From assembly GCF_001316285.1 (NCBI RefSeq), contig NZ_BBDO01000002.1, positions 186,001 to 250,000 of the forward strand: a stretch of DNA of 64,000 bases, given 5' to 3'. This document shows, one piece after another, positions 1 through 9,622 of the stretch. Source of the DNA: Vulcanisaeta sp. JCM 16161. GTDB lineage: Archaea; Thermoproteota; Thermoprotei; Thermoproteales; Thermocladiaceae. Numbering within the stretch: the stretch's first letter is position 1; each line of letters starts with the position of its first letter. The translations under genes were made by a program, and so were the position numbers. The notes under the pieces are model-generated. The model ran no database searches, was not told where the DNA came from, and saw only the letters and a program-made list of their open reading frames with translations.

Positions 1-1037
1 CATTCTTATTCACGATGATGTTAGCCTCCTCAAGTAAGACCGCTGATTTAGTACCGCCACCAACACTGGATACATCAATAAGTACCTGGTGAGTCCTCGT
101 AAAACCCTTATTCTCAGCAACAACCTTGAACCCCAACGCGTGTAACTCCTCTGCCAACGCCCGTGCATTACTAACGACCTGCTCCGCATATGCCTTACCG
201 AATTTCATCATCTCAATCGCCGTTACGGCAGTCGCGGCATACCTATGGTGGTGATAATTCGATGTCAACCCAGGAAATACCGCCTTCTGAATGACCTTAA
301 ACAAGTCCTCCCTATTAGTGAAGATTACACCACCCTGAGGACCGGGAAATGTCTTGTGGTTGATGATGTCATAACATCGGCACCCAGATCAAGTGGGTTT
401 GGAAATGCCCCACCAGCGATTAAGCCGAGTACGTGGCCGAATCATGAAGAAGCACCGCATTGACCTCATGAACGACGTCGAGAAGCTCCTTAATGGGATG
501 CGGAAATAGATATACGGAACCACCGAGTATCACAATTCTTGGTCTAACCTCCCTAATTAACTTAATACTCTCATCAACATCAACATTGAACTCCTCATTA
601 TCCCATGGCAAATCCACTACCTTCAACCTAAAAATCCCAGGGGCGCCCGTAGTTTTATGACTTATGTGACCCCCTGAATTAAGCGGCACCGACATTATCG
701 TATCGCCAGGCTGCGCTAACGCTGCGTAAACAGCGGCATTGGCTATAGTGCCTGAGATTGGCCTAACATCAACAAACTTAGCGTGAAATAACTCACCCAT
801 TAAGCCTGCAAGGAGTCCCTCAAGCTTATCGATATACTTAGTGCCTTGGTAATACCTACTACCCAGCGTGCCCTCGGCATACCTACCCTCCATATCATTT
901 AAATAAACATACTCGGCTAACGGCGACATCACATTCTCGCTGGGTATGAGGTTTATCGTCTCTAACCTACGCCATTTATTATGTGCCTTAACCATGTTTA
1001 TTACATCATTTAAGGCTGAGTCTGGATCTAATGACAT
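1..1037 (-). CDS. glyA: serine hydroxymethyltransferase, partial, frameshifted
   Basis: PLP-dependent enzyme that interconverts serine and glycine with a one-carbon carrier (a modified folate in archaea). The N-terminal part shows the family signatures: a PSEN motif near residue 32, a YAEG...SRYYQG block near residues 53-65, and an HDSAHVLG-like block near 200. The PLP lysine lies in a [15 protein letters not shown] block encoded around 330-360. The C terminus runs off the left edge of the window. Reading is broken near 430 (one C lost in a CCC run) and near 355; restoring one base at each gives a continuous protein. Start is the ATG at 1037, with an AT-rich TATA-like stretch about 25 nt upstream. 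Identity is secure; the breaks look like sequence errors. Confidence 0.93.
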
Positions 1038-1149
1038 TTAATGTGGGCTTAGTGAGTAATATATTAAAGCTTTAATGCCCTGCCCAACCAACCTATTCTT
1101 AGGGTATTATGGAGCGGTGGATTAATTAATCTCTATAGAGTGTTTAGGG

Positions 1150-2969
1150 TTGATGTCCGCTGGCAGTAATGACATTAAATTCATCGACGTCGTGAAGGCA
1201 CTCGAGAGTATTGAGGCGACTACGCAAAGGACAGTAATGGCCAAGTTACTCTCATCGCTCCTCAAGAAGACTCCGCCCAACGCCATTGATAAGGTCATCT
1301 ACTTCATACTCGGTCAATTAAGGCTGATTGGGAGGGTGTGGAGCTTGGCGTTGCTGAGAAGCTCACCTTTAGGGCTATCGCCAACGCCACTGGTGCGCCC
1401 ATTAAGCAGGTTGAGGATCTTTATAAGAGACTCGGCGATGTTGGTGAGACGGCTAGGAGAATAATGAGTAGTAAGCCTCAGCAGGGTGGCAAGTCAATAC
1501 TCGAGTTCTTCGGTGGTGGGGGTGGTGAGGAATTAACGATGGGTAAGGTCTACGATACTTTAATGTCGATAGCCAAGGCGAGTGGTGAGGGTGCTCAGGA
1601 CACAAAGGTCAAACTCCTCACGTACCTATTCTCAAGGGCTAAGCCTGAGGAGGCTAAGTACATTGCTAGGTTCGTAATTGGTAGGCTAAGGCTCGGGGTT
1701 GCCGACATGACGATACTGGACGCATTATCAGACGCGTATAAAGTGCCTAGGGAGGCCCTTGAGAGGGCTTACCACATTTACCCAGACCTCGGTTATATAG
1801 CGAAGATGGTTGCCCAGGAGGGTCAGAATGCCCTGGCTAAAATCCACGTGACGCCCGGCGTACCAATACAGCCAATGCTTGCCGAGAGATTGAGCACGCC
1901 CGCCGAAATCCTGGCTAAACTAGGCGGCATTGCAATGGTTGAGTATAAGTATGATGGTGAGAGGGCCAGGTGCATAAGACTAGGGATGGTGAGGTTAGGA
2001 TCTTTAGTAGGAGGCTGGAGAATATAACGCATGCGTACCCTGATGTTGCTGAGTATGTTAAGGAGGCTATTGACGCTAAGGAGTTCATTGTGGAGGGTGA
2101 GATAATAGCCATTGACCCGGACACGGGTGAGTTTAGGCCCTTCCAGGAGTTGATGCATAGGAAGAGGAAGCACGACATTAAGGAGGCAATGAAGGAGTAC
2201 CCAGTCAACATATTCCTGTTTGATGCCATGTACGTTGATGGGCAGGACCTGACGAACCTGCCGCTCATTGATAGGAAGAGGAGGTTATTGGAGATCCTTA
2301 AGCCGAGTGAGTATGTTCACTTGGCGACGTGGAGGATAATAAATGATGCGGAGGAACTTGATAAGTTCTTCCATGAGGCTATTAGTGATGGTTGTGAGGG
2401 TGTCATGTGCAAGTCCATTAAGGCTGACTCGATATATGAAATGGGTGCCAGGGGCTGGCTCTGGATTAAGTATAAGCGTGACTACAGGAGTGAGTTGACG
2501 GATACCCTGGACCTGGTCGTCGTGGGTGCATTCTGGGGTCGTGGGAAGAGGGCGGGTACTTACGGGGCATTGCTGATTGCTGCCTATGACCCGAAGACTG
2601 ATCAATTCTACACGGTGAGTAAGGTGGGTAGTGGATTCACCGATGAGGATCTCGTGAAGCTGAAGCAGATGCTTGACCCATACAGGATACCGCATAGGCA
2701 CCCAAGGGTTGTCTCTAAGATGGAGCCTGACGTGTGGTTCGTACCGGCCATAGTACTTGAGATAATTGGCGCTGAAATAACCCTAAGCCACTCCACACAT
2801 GCTGCATGGGCGCCATTAGGCTGATGTTGGTCTAGCCATTAGATTCCCAAGGTTCACGGGGCGTTATAGGACGGATAAGTCGCCGGAACAGGCGACGACC
2901 GTTGATGAGATTCTAGAGATGTATAAGGAGCAGAAGAAGGTTAAGATAGAGGAGGGCGCCAATCCCTAG
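1150..2969 (+). CDS. lig: ATP-dependent DNA ligase, frameshifted
   Basis: Seals nicks during replication and repair. About 606 residues, the usual length for crenarchaeal ligases. The order is an N-terminal helical DNA-binding domain, an adenylation domain with the KYDGER motif carrying the lysine nucleophile (near 1945-1965), and an OB domain ending in an [11 protein letters not shown] motif at about 2837. Reading frames change near 1335, 1968 and 2812; each is repaired by adding one base (for example a C in AGGCTGAT and in GCCAG). Start is TTG 1150 or ATG 1153. The gene ends just before a convergent gene. The family assignment is certain; the breaks are most simply sequencing errors. Confidence 0.95.
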
Positions 2970-2976
2970 GATTAAA

Positions 2977-3519
2977 TCATTCACCTGCCTCCTCCTTCAA
3001 AACCCTTTCGAGCGTCCAGCGTATCGCCCTAATTATTTCCCTGAGTCTCTCATCACTCCTGTAATTTTTAATGACTATGCCAACCACATTGTCACCATCA
3101 AGCTTAATCTCATAATTGAAGGCCTCCTCACGCCTTAACTGACCATCCTTAACCAATTTGTCATCCTCCTGCTTAAAGCCCTCGAGTATCTTATCCCTAA
3201 AGAATCTCCTGAATGCCGTGTTATCCTTATCGAAGGGCTTTATCGGCTTAATGCTCACGCCATTCTCGTAAACCTCGACTGTGCCCAGCAATTCATTACC
3301 GACCCTAGACCTAATCTCCCTAGTCTCCACTAACTTGCCTAGGTCCTGAGGCTTGCTCATCAATTCTGTGGCTGGAACTATCGACTGTGACTTAATTATG
3401 CTATCGATAACGCCCTTAACCTCATTCAATAGGTCAAGCTCCTCCTGAAGCTCCTTAATCCTACTATCCAACTTATCTCTAAGTTCAAGCAATCTCTTTA
3501 CATCCACTGCATTATCCAC
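2977..3519 (-). CDS. hypothetical protein with N-terminal coiled coil
   Basis: An intact 180-residue protein that I do not recognise. Residues about 5-45 form a leucine-rich coiled coil, followed by a short linker and a mixed, charged C-terminal domain that contains a VYENGVSIKP-like strand and ends in a helical, basic-acidic segment. No signal peptide, membrane segment or metal-binding cysteines are visible. It converges on the ligase gene (7 nt between the stops) and diverges from the PfkB kinase with only 37 nt between the starts, so the two promoters must overlap. The start is the ATG at 3519. It is probably a real cytoplasmic protein; its function is unknown. Confidence 0.7.
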   Translation of the reverse strand: MDNAVDVKRLLELRDKLDSRIKELQEELDLLNEVKGVIDSIIKSQSIVPATELMSKPQDLGKLVETREIRSRVGNELLGTVEVYENGVSIKPIKPFDKDNTAFRRFFRDKILEGFKQEDDKLVKDGQLRREEAFNYEIKLDGDNVVGIVIKNYRSDERLREIIRAIRWTLERVLKEEAGE

Positions 3520-3556
3520 GGTTAAGAATTAATAAGTCCAGTTAATAAAGCTACGC

Positions 3557-4521
3557 GTGAAGAGGCAGGCCGTAGTATTATCAATGGGCAACCTAAACCT
3601 AGATATTTATGTAAAGACCGACGCAATACCAAGACCCGATGAGTCAATTGATGCCTATGAGACCTACATGGGCGGTGGAGGCTCCGCGGCTAATTTCTCC
3701 GTTGCAGTGGCTAGGCTTGGTCTTGGCTCTAGGTTCCTCGGATCCGTGGGTAATGACCAATTTGGTAATATGCTAATTAAGGAGTTAGAGTCTGAGGGTG
3801 TTGATACTAGGTTCATAAAGCGCATCAGCCATGAAAAGACGGGTACCGTTATCGTGATTGTGGGTCTTGACGGCTCTAAACGAATGATCAGGTACTCAGG
3901 GCTAACCTGGGATTAACACCGAGCGATATCACTAACGATGTTATGAACGGCGTAGCGCATGTCCATGTAGCCCTTGGTAGGATTGAAATTATCGAGACAG
4001 CAAAGCGCATTGCTAAGTCTATGGGGTTAACGGTCTCGGTTGATGGGGGCACACCACTAGCTAAGAAGGGGCTTGATGTTATTAAGGATGTCATGAATAA
4101 CGTAGATATTTGGTTCATGAATAGCTTTGAGGCTAGGGAATTAGGCCACTCAGAAAATGTTGTTAGGGCTGCGGAGAACATAGCGAGTAGGGTTAGGGTT
4201 AGGGAGTTAATAGTTACGCTCGGTCCTCGTGGAGCGCTATTGTTTAGGGATGGTGAGGTTAAGTACTCCGACGCATTTAAGGTTCCTCCAGTGGATACCA
4301 CGGGCGCCGGTGATACATTTGCCGCGGCTTACGTTGTTGCCTCCGTACTAGACCTAGACCCAATAGATAAGCTCATTTTTGCCAATGCGGCAGCATCACT
4401 TAAGGTCACTAGGAGGGGTGCCAGGTCATCGCCTAAACTGAGTGAAGTCATTGACTTCCTTGAATCCCTCGGCTACGCTAAGCTGGCTAATGAGATATTG
4501 AGTAGGCTTGGTTATTCCTGA
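3557..4521 (+). CDS. PfkB-family carbohydrate kinase, frameshifted
   Basis: A ribokinase-fold sugar or nucleoside kinase of about 320 residues. The N-terminal GGGGSAANFSVAVARLG block is the PfkB signature 1 region, and the DTTGAGDTFAAAY block at about 4297-4330 is signature 2 with the catalytic aspartate and anion hole. Start is the GTG at 3557. The frame breaks near 3897, where one G appears lost from a GGGG run; restoring it joins both halves cleanly. The substrate cannot be read from sequence; ribokinase, KDG kinase-like and ADP-type sugar kinases share these motifs. It has no obvious operon partner. Confidence 0.9.
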
Positions 4522-4539
4522 GTTATTTAGTAATGGAAA

Positions 4540-4552
4540 AAAACTTATATAT
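4540..4552 (+). promoter_or_regulatory. BRE/TATA promoter for Cys-rich gene
   Basis: An A-rich BRE-like stretch is followed by a TATA box (CTTATATAT) 40-48 nt before the GTG start at 4592. This predicts a short leader of about 15-20 nt that could carry the purine-rich GGAG/GGGG ahead of the start. Confidence 0.5.
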
Positions 4553-4591
4553 GTAGGGATTACATTGTGTATTAGGAGTTAGGGGATTACC

Positions 4592-4930
4592 GTGTCTAAG
4601 GTTAATGTTCAGGTTAAGGTTAAGTACTGCGATGGTACCTGGTGTAACTTCCAATACTTCAGGTGCGCAAAGAAGGCACTGAAGATTACTAGGCAGGGTA
4701 GTAGAGTCGTTACACAATGCACGTTATTTGGAGGACCCTGCATTGGTTATAAGTGCCAGTACGCCATCTGCGAGGCCCACGTAATGGCTCCCGACGGCAG
4801 GTGCCTACTTGATCTCAGGAATATGGAGACTAAGGAGAGGGATATTGTTGAGGAGGCTAAGAAGCTCGATAAGCAGGCCTCAGTGATTAATAGGCATTTA
4901 AAGAAGCTTGGGCTTAAGGACTATATGTAG
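4592..4930 (+). CDS. small cysteine-rich protein, likely metal-binding
   Basis: 112 residues with eight cysteines, three in the first 35 residues, four spaced as CxxxxxxCxxxxCxxxxC-like positions in the middle and one near residue 72. The spacing suggests zinc or Fe-S binding, but no named family was recognised. The C-terminal third is a charged helix. The start is the GTG at 4592; a clear TATA box lies upstream. The nucleotidyltransferase gene begins 7 nt after its stop, so the two are probably co-transcribed. Function unknown. Confidence 0.7.
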   Translation: MSKVNVQVKVKYCDGTWCNFQYFRCAKKALKITRQGSRVVTQCTLFGGPCIGYKCQYAICEAHVMAPDGRCLLDLRNMETKERDIVEEAKKLDKQASVINRHLKKLGLKDYM

Positions 4931-4937
4931 ACCGTGA

Positions 4938-5618
4938 ATGATTAAGGCAGTAATCCTAACGGCAGGGCTTGGCGAGAGACTTAGACCGCTAACATACCTG
5001 GTTCCTAAACCGTACCTTCCACTTCGCAATGGATTAATAATCGAACACATACTAAGTTGGGTTAAGTCACAGGGCCTTAAGTACGATGACGTGATTATAG
5101 TCACCGCGTACATGGCTGATAGGGTAATTTCACTATTAAGTAATTCCATGCCTGGCATTAAATTCGTCATCGCTGATCAATTATTGGGTACCGCAGGGCA
5201 GTTGTGGTACGTGAGGGAATACGTTAGTGATAATGATGATGTGATTGTGGTTAATGGCGATGTATTAACCGACATACCCCTAGCGAAGGCTCTTGATTAC
5301 CATAGGTCAGGTAATGCCGATGTAACCATAGTCTCGATTAGGTATAAATTAACCGCTAGGTATGGGGTACTTGATATTGGCCCGGGTGGTGAGTTCAGGG
5401 GTTGGCTTGAGAAGCCCACCATCACACTACCAATAGTTACTGGAATATATATAATGAGGGGCTCATTAATTAGGAGGTTGAATAAGGAGAGGCTTGACAT
5501 GAATAAGTACATTGAGGGCTTACGGCAGGGTGGTATGAGGATCATGGTCTTCCTAACAGATGGTAATTATGTAGACCTTGGCGTGCCCCAGGACTACCTT
5601 AACTCATTAGTAACATGA
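4938..5618 (+). CDS. sugar-1-phosphate nucleotidyltransferase
   Basis: Makes NDP-sugars from NTP and sugar-1-phosphate, feeding glycan or glycolipid synthesis. The N terminus has the nucleotidyltransferase loop (TAGLGERLRPLT) followed by VPKPYLPL with the conserved lysine; NGDVLTD carries the metal-binding aspartate near residue 95; an EKP motif lies at about residue 157. At 226 residues it holds only the catalytic Rossmann-like domain and lacks the C-terminal beta-helix of longer relatives. It sits 7 nt downstream of the Cys-rich gene. Glucose-1-phosphate thymidylyltransferase and mannose-1-phosphate guanylyltransferase are both possible; the sugar is not decided by the sequence. Confidence 0.9.
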   Translation: MIKAVILTAGLGERLRPLTYLVPKPYLPLRNGLIIEHILSWVKSQGLKYDDVIIVTAYMADRVISLLSNSMPGIKFVIADQLLGTAGQLWYVREYVSDNDDVIVVNGDVLTDIPLAKALDYHRSGNADVTIVSIRYKLTARYGVLDIGPGGEFRGWLEKPTITLPIVTGIYIMRGSLIRRLNKERLDMNKYIEGLRQGGMRIMVFLTDGNYVDLGVPQDYLNSLVT

Positions 5619-5647
5619 CCATGTTCCATAAATCATTCAACGCAACA

Positions 5648-5655
5648 TATATAAA
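5648..5655 (+). promoter_or_regulatory. TATA box for coiled-coil gene pair
   Basis: TATATAAA ends 26 nt before the ATG at 5682, the spacing expected for a leaderless archaeal transcript that would cover both overlapping coiled-coil genes. Confidence 0.55.
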
Positions 5656-5681
5656 CAATTAAAATACAGGGATTATTAATA

Positions 5682-6466
5682 ATGTCTAGGGCTGTTTGTC
5701 CAGGGCTTGAAAGGACCGCGAGCGGCTATGTATGCACATACGCACAGAGACCAATTAACCCATTCCAGTGGTACTGCTTTGGCGATTATTTTGAGTGCCC
5801 AATATACGTTCAGTACATGAAGACCAGGGCGCCCAGGTAAAGGCCGAGACCAAGCCCTCACAAACCGTCCAGCCACTGCAGCAGACCCAGCAACAGCCTC
5901 AGCAGGTTATTACCGCAGCACCGGCTGCTGTGACCGCGGCGCGTGTTGAGACTGCAGGTGATGCTGAGGATGAGTTAATTAGGAGTAGTGAGTCGATATT
6001 ATCGAGGTTTGAGGGTAATGCTAAGACCCTTAATGATAAGTGGAGGGATTACGAGAGCTCCGTACAATCGACTAGGCAGAGTTGGGAGGTTGAGAAGGCT
6101 AAGTTGAGGAGGTATATTGTTATTCTTGAGAGGATTCGTAATAAGTATGGTGAGGATCTTAAGGAGGTTGAGCTAAGGAGGAGTATGGGCCTAATTAACG
6201 ATGATACCTACAATAAGCTTAGGGATAGCATTCAGAAGAAGCTTGATAGGATCAGTGATAAGCTTAAGGAGTTGAATACCAGGTATCAGGAGGTTGAGGC
6301 AACAATTAACCAACATTATAAGAGGTTGTTAATGACAACGGTAACGCCTGAGGTAAGCAAGCTTAAGCTCTCACTGGCTAAGCTTGAGGAGATGTATAGG
6401 GATGGTAGGATTAGTAAGGAGGTTTATGAGAAGTTGAAGGCTGAGATTGAGGGGGTGATATCATGA
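5682..6466 (+). CDS. Cys-rich N-terminus plus coiled-coil protein, frameshifted
   Basis: The first ~45 residues carry four cysteines (near positions 6, 18, 32 and 39) in a compact aromatic-rich segment that could bind zinc. A Gln/Pro/Ala-rich linker follows, then a long charged coiled coil. Two similar helical-hairpin segments occur, one containing MGLINDDTYNKLRD and one at the C terminus containing DGRISKEVYEKLKAE. The frame breaks near 5833; adding one C to the CCC run joins the Cys segment to the linker. The TGA overlaps the ATG of the next gene (ATGA), indicating translational coupling. No family was recognised. A structural or scaffold role is an inference from the coiled coil. Confidence 0.7.
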
Positions 6467-7026
6467 GCAATGAAATGCTGAAAATATACGAGGAGTTGCT
6501 GAAACAAATCAATAAGATGTATGACAACTATACCGAGCAAATAAAACGCCTAAACAACATGTGGTCTGATTACAAGACCGCGGTTAATAATGTTAAGAGA
6601 AATTGGGATGCTGATAACATACTGCTGGAGCTTAGGGTTAATGAACTTAAGGCAAGTATTGACTCAATACGTGAGGAACTCGACATGCTTAAGGTTAAGA
6701 AGGAGCTTGGCCTGATAGATGATGATGAGTACTCAAAGTCCTCCGCCGAGTTAACGGATACTCTAACGAAATTAACCAGCATGTATGATGAGGCTAAGTC
6801 AAAGATTGATGAGATTGACAAGGGTATTAAGGAGCATTGGTTCAGGTCAATGGACGTAACGTCACTAACCACGGATCAGGTCGATGGCATGATTAAGGAG
6901 CTTGAGGATAGTAAGGCTAAGGGTGAGATACCTGATGATGTGTATAGTAGGGTTAAGGCGGATCTTGAACTCGTGAGGAGGGTCGTTCAAGCCCTAGCGT
7001 TGATAAAGACGGAATCAAAGTCCTAA
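6463..7026 (+). CDS. coiled-coil protein, paralogue of upstream gene
   Basis: 187 residues, almost entirely charged helix. It resembles the coiled-coil part of the preceding protein: an N-terminal segment with a W-x-x-Y motif, a middle hairpin containing LGLIDDDEYSKS, and a C-terminal hairpin containing KGEIPDDVYSRVKAD. It lacks the cysteine-rich head and the Gln/Pro linker. It starts inside the stop of the upstream gene, so the two products are probably made in step and may form a hetero-oligomer. The hairpin G-x-I-x-x-x-x-Y pattern recalls short SHOCT-like C-terminal helices, but this is only a resemblance. Confidence 0.75.
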   Translation: MSNEMLKIYEELLKQINKMYDNYTEQIKRLNNMWSDYKTAVNNVKRNWDADNILLELRVNELKASIDSIREELDMLKVKKELGLIDDDEYSKSSAELTDTLTKLTSMYDEAKSKIDEIDKGIKEHWFRSMDVTSLTTDQVDGMIKELEDSKAKGEIPDDVYSRVKADLELVRRVVQALALIKTESKS

Positions 7027-7045
7027 GCTAATTTAATATTTTAAA

Positions 7046-7053
7046 TTTTTTTT
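7046..7053 (+). terminator. poly-T transcription terminator
   Basis: An uninterrupted run of eight T residues 20 nt after the stop of the coiled-coil gene, within a very AT-rich 40-nt stretch. Archaeal RNA polymerase terminates at such runs. It separates two convergent genes. Confidence 0.5.
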
Positions 7054-7065
7054 ATAAATTTAAAT

Positions 7066-8071
7066 TCATGCATTTGATGTCGAGGAATTTAACCTATGTA
7101 TTTTGACGGCCTCCTTATACGACTTTATTATGCCGTATAGTCCAATTACACCAACCACTGATATCACTAGTAGGAAGCCTATGTCTATTGCGTCCAGGTT
7201 TGGTATTGGTATTCCGGTGCTTATTGCCCAGGCATCGATTTGTGGTAGGAATATTATTAACAAACCAACTAATGCGAACACGATTCCTCCGTAGTAAAGC
7301 GTTATTCCTGCGGTCTTCCTACCAACGTACTTAACCTCCTCCTCAGTGAACTTCCTAGCCCTTAATGACCCGCCGAAGATTGCGCCAAGTATTATCTGCA
7401 TAATCATAGTGCCTATACCGAACATTAAGCCGGGCAATGGCGCATACCAAATACTTGGCATCTGTGGGGCAAGGACAAACGTTATTATTGATGCGTAGGC
7501 GCCAAAACCGAAGCCCGCTATTAATCCATGAACAATAGTCATCTTTATCGGAACCTCCCTTGGGTGGGCTTCATGAAGTGGTATTCTCTTGGCTTCATTA
7601 GTGTGGTGCTGATGCCCACCTAGTAAGACATCAATTGGTAGGTGGATGTACTTACCCCTCAATATGTAGGACCCCGCTATTGCCATGACTAGACCGACCA
7701 CGAAATATACAGGTCCATCGAGATTATACTTCATGTAGAAATACGCCAGCCTATGTAGCCAAGAGTCGTTAGGAAGGCCCTCTGTATCGTGAAGCCCAGT
7801 GAGAATAGGAAGCCTGCTTCATGCCTCCCTTCGTACTATACTCGCCAACTGCATAGCTGAAGGTTATGGGCCATGTATGTTCATCAGGCGTTATTCCATG
7901 TAGCATCCCGAGGAATAGGGACACAATCAGTATTTCGGTTACTGGTAACTGGCTTGGCGGGTGTAGCAGGAAGTTTATGTTGAATATGCCGAGCCCAAGC
8001 ACAACCGTGGCTAGTGTAAGTAATACCAGGTTTGCCGATTGTATTAGGCCTATTCTGGTTCTCGATATCAT
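7066..8071 (-). CDS. Ni/Co transporter-like membrane protein, frameshifted
   Basis: A polytopic membrane protein of about 335 residues with roughly seven hydrophobic segments. The first half contains LHGITPDEHTW, matching the H-x4-D-x-H type motif of NiCoT/NicO nickel-cobalt transporters. The second half has an IVHGLIAGFGFG helix, and the loop between carries a His-rich GGHQHHTNEA segment. These support transport of a transition metal; direction and exact metal are not known. The frame breaks twice, near 7825 and 7745. The start is the ATG at 8071, directly abutting a 15-bp palindrome. It is divergent from a cation diffusion facilitator gene, which strengthens the metal link. Confidence 0.7.
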
Positions 8072-8085
8072 TAGGGTTACCCTAA
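8071..8085. promoter_or_regulatory. palindromic operator candidate
   Basis: TTAGGGTTACCCTAA is a perfect 7+1+7 inverted repeat touching the first base of the transporter start codon. For a leaderless gene this is exactly the transcription start region, just downstream of an AT-rich box at about 8090-8100 on the minus strand. A repressor bound here would block initiation. The link to metal sensing is inferred from the two flanking transporter genes. Confidence 0.5.
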
Positions 8086-8120
8086 AGTTGGGATTAATAA
8101 ATCTTTCTCCGACAGTTAGT

Positions 8121-8128
8121 TTTATAAA
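8121..8128 (+). promoter_or_regulatory. TATA box for CDF transporter
   Basis: TTTATAAA ends 30 nt before the ATG at 8159, placing the transcript start at or just before the start codon. Confidence 0.55.
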
Positions 8129-8158
8129 TTGACATCGGATTAGTTATCGATTTAAAGC

Positions 8159-9592
8159 ATGCCTAAAGATAGGTTAATTAGCAATTCTCGGGATAATAAG
8201 GCAAGCATGAAGAACATTTACGTGTACATGAGTAATGAGAAGACGAGGGTCGCCTTATTCTCACTACTAGCGTCAGTACTAATAACCGCTATGAACATAA
8301 CCGCATGGCTACTCACGAACTCCCTTGCCGTTCTTGCCGAGGCCATGCACACGTTCCTCGACATACTGGTGACTACGATAACGCTGATTGCCGTTAGTGT
8401 GGGTTCTAAACCACCCGATAAGGAGCACCCATTCGGTCATGGTAAGGCTGAAAGCATTGGTGGGCTTTTTGGCTCCCTATTCATAATTGTGGCTAGTATA
8501 CTCATTGGTTATGAAAGCGCCGAGCGTATAATAATGAGGGTACCGTTTAGTCCTGATGTCATCGCCATAATAGTCATGACCATAGCAATAATTATTGACG
8601 TGAATAGGTCAAGGGCATTAAGAAAGGCGGCAGTTAAGTGGAATAGTAGGGCCCTTGAGGCTGATTCCTACCACTTCCTAAGTGATGTTGCTATCGAGAC
8701 TTCCGTTATTGCCCTCATGATCATTGGTTTATTAATGGAGAGGTTAAGCATTGGATTATTTAATGAGTGGGGCACAATACTTGATGCCCTGGTCGCCTTC
8801 GCGATAGTCATTTACTTCTCGGTAATTGGTGCGCGTATAATGAGGACCTCGATCGATGAATTAATGGACAAATCATCCGAGGATCTCACTAGGAGAGTTA
8901 CCGACGTTGCGAAGTCGGTGCGGGGCGTCGTCTCGGTTAAGGATGTTAGGGCTAGGAGGGCTGGCTCAATGGCTCATATAGAGGTGACAATAGGGGTGTC
9001 CGACCACCTAAGTATTGCTGAGGCGCATAGTATTGCCGATGATGTGGAGTCGGCAATAAAGCGTGAGGTTGGTCCGTCGATAGTCATGGTCCACGTAGAG
9101 CCCGAACTCCGCGAGAAGGTGGAGAGAGCTCTCGCCGGTGTTAAGAATCCGTTAATTAATAATATTCATGAGTTAAATATAATGAAATCTCAGGATGGCG
9201 TGATAGTCAGTATGCACATGGTCGTTAGGAGCGATGCTAAACTAAGCGATGTTAATATAGCCATAAGCGAGGTTGAGGACAAGGTGAGACAGGTAATACC
9301 CAATGCACTGGTTTGGATCCACTTGGAGCCTGATAAAAAGGCAGGGAATATTGATGAGATTAGGAGAGCCGTGAATGCCGTCTGCTCTAAGTATGGTGGC
9401 CGTGTCGGGGACATCAATGTTGTCGATATTGAGGGCATAAGCGCAATACACATCCTGGTATATCTACCACAGAGCATGAGCATTACCGAGGCCCATAATA
9501 TTGCCACTGAAATAGAGAGTGAGGTGGCGAAGATCTATAGTATGCCGTATCACGTAATAGTTTCGGTGCTACCCGACACCAAAACCTTATAA
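8159..9592 (+). CDS. cation diffusion facilitator with three C-terminal domains
   Basis: A metal-proton antiporter that exports divalent cations such as Zn, Mn or Fe. The membrane half (residues about 20-215) has six hydrophobic segments, an HPFGHGKAE motif after helix 3, and metal-site positions in the helix around EADSYHFLSD. The cytoplasmic part holds three successive ferredoxin-like dimerisation domains: residues about 245-315, 325-395 and 400-475. Each shows a beta-x-beta strand set plus an xxEAHxIAxxIE-type helix in the first and third copies. Most relatives have one or two such domains, so 477 residues is long. It is divergent from the Ni/Co-type transporter across a palindrome. Confidence 0.92.
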   Translation: MPKDRLISNSRDNKASMKNIYVYMSNEKTRVALFSLLASVLITAMNITAWLLTNSLAVLAEAMHTFLDILVTTITLIAVSVGSKPPDKEHPFGHGKAESIGGLFGSLFIIVASILIGYESAERIIMRVPFSPDVIAIIVMTIAIIIDVNRSRALRKAAVKWNSRALEADSYHFLSDVAIETSVIALMIIGLLMERLSIGLFNEWGTILDALVAFAIVIYFSVIGARIMRTSIDELMDKSSEDLTRRVTDVAKSVRGVVSVKDVRARRAGSMAHIEVTIGVSDHLSIAEAHSIADDVESAIKREVGPSIVMVHVEPELREKVERALAGVKNPLINNIHELNIMKSQDGVIVSMHMVVRSDAKLSDVNIAISEVEDKVRQVIPNALVWIHLEPDKKAGNIDEIRRAVNAVCSKYGGRVGDINVVDIEGISAIHILVYLPQSMSITEAHNIATEIESEVAKIYSMPYHVIVSVLPDTKTL

Positions 9593-9622
9593 CCCGTTAC
9601 CTGGATCATAATGTGATCAGTA

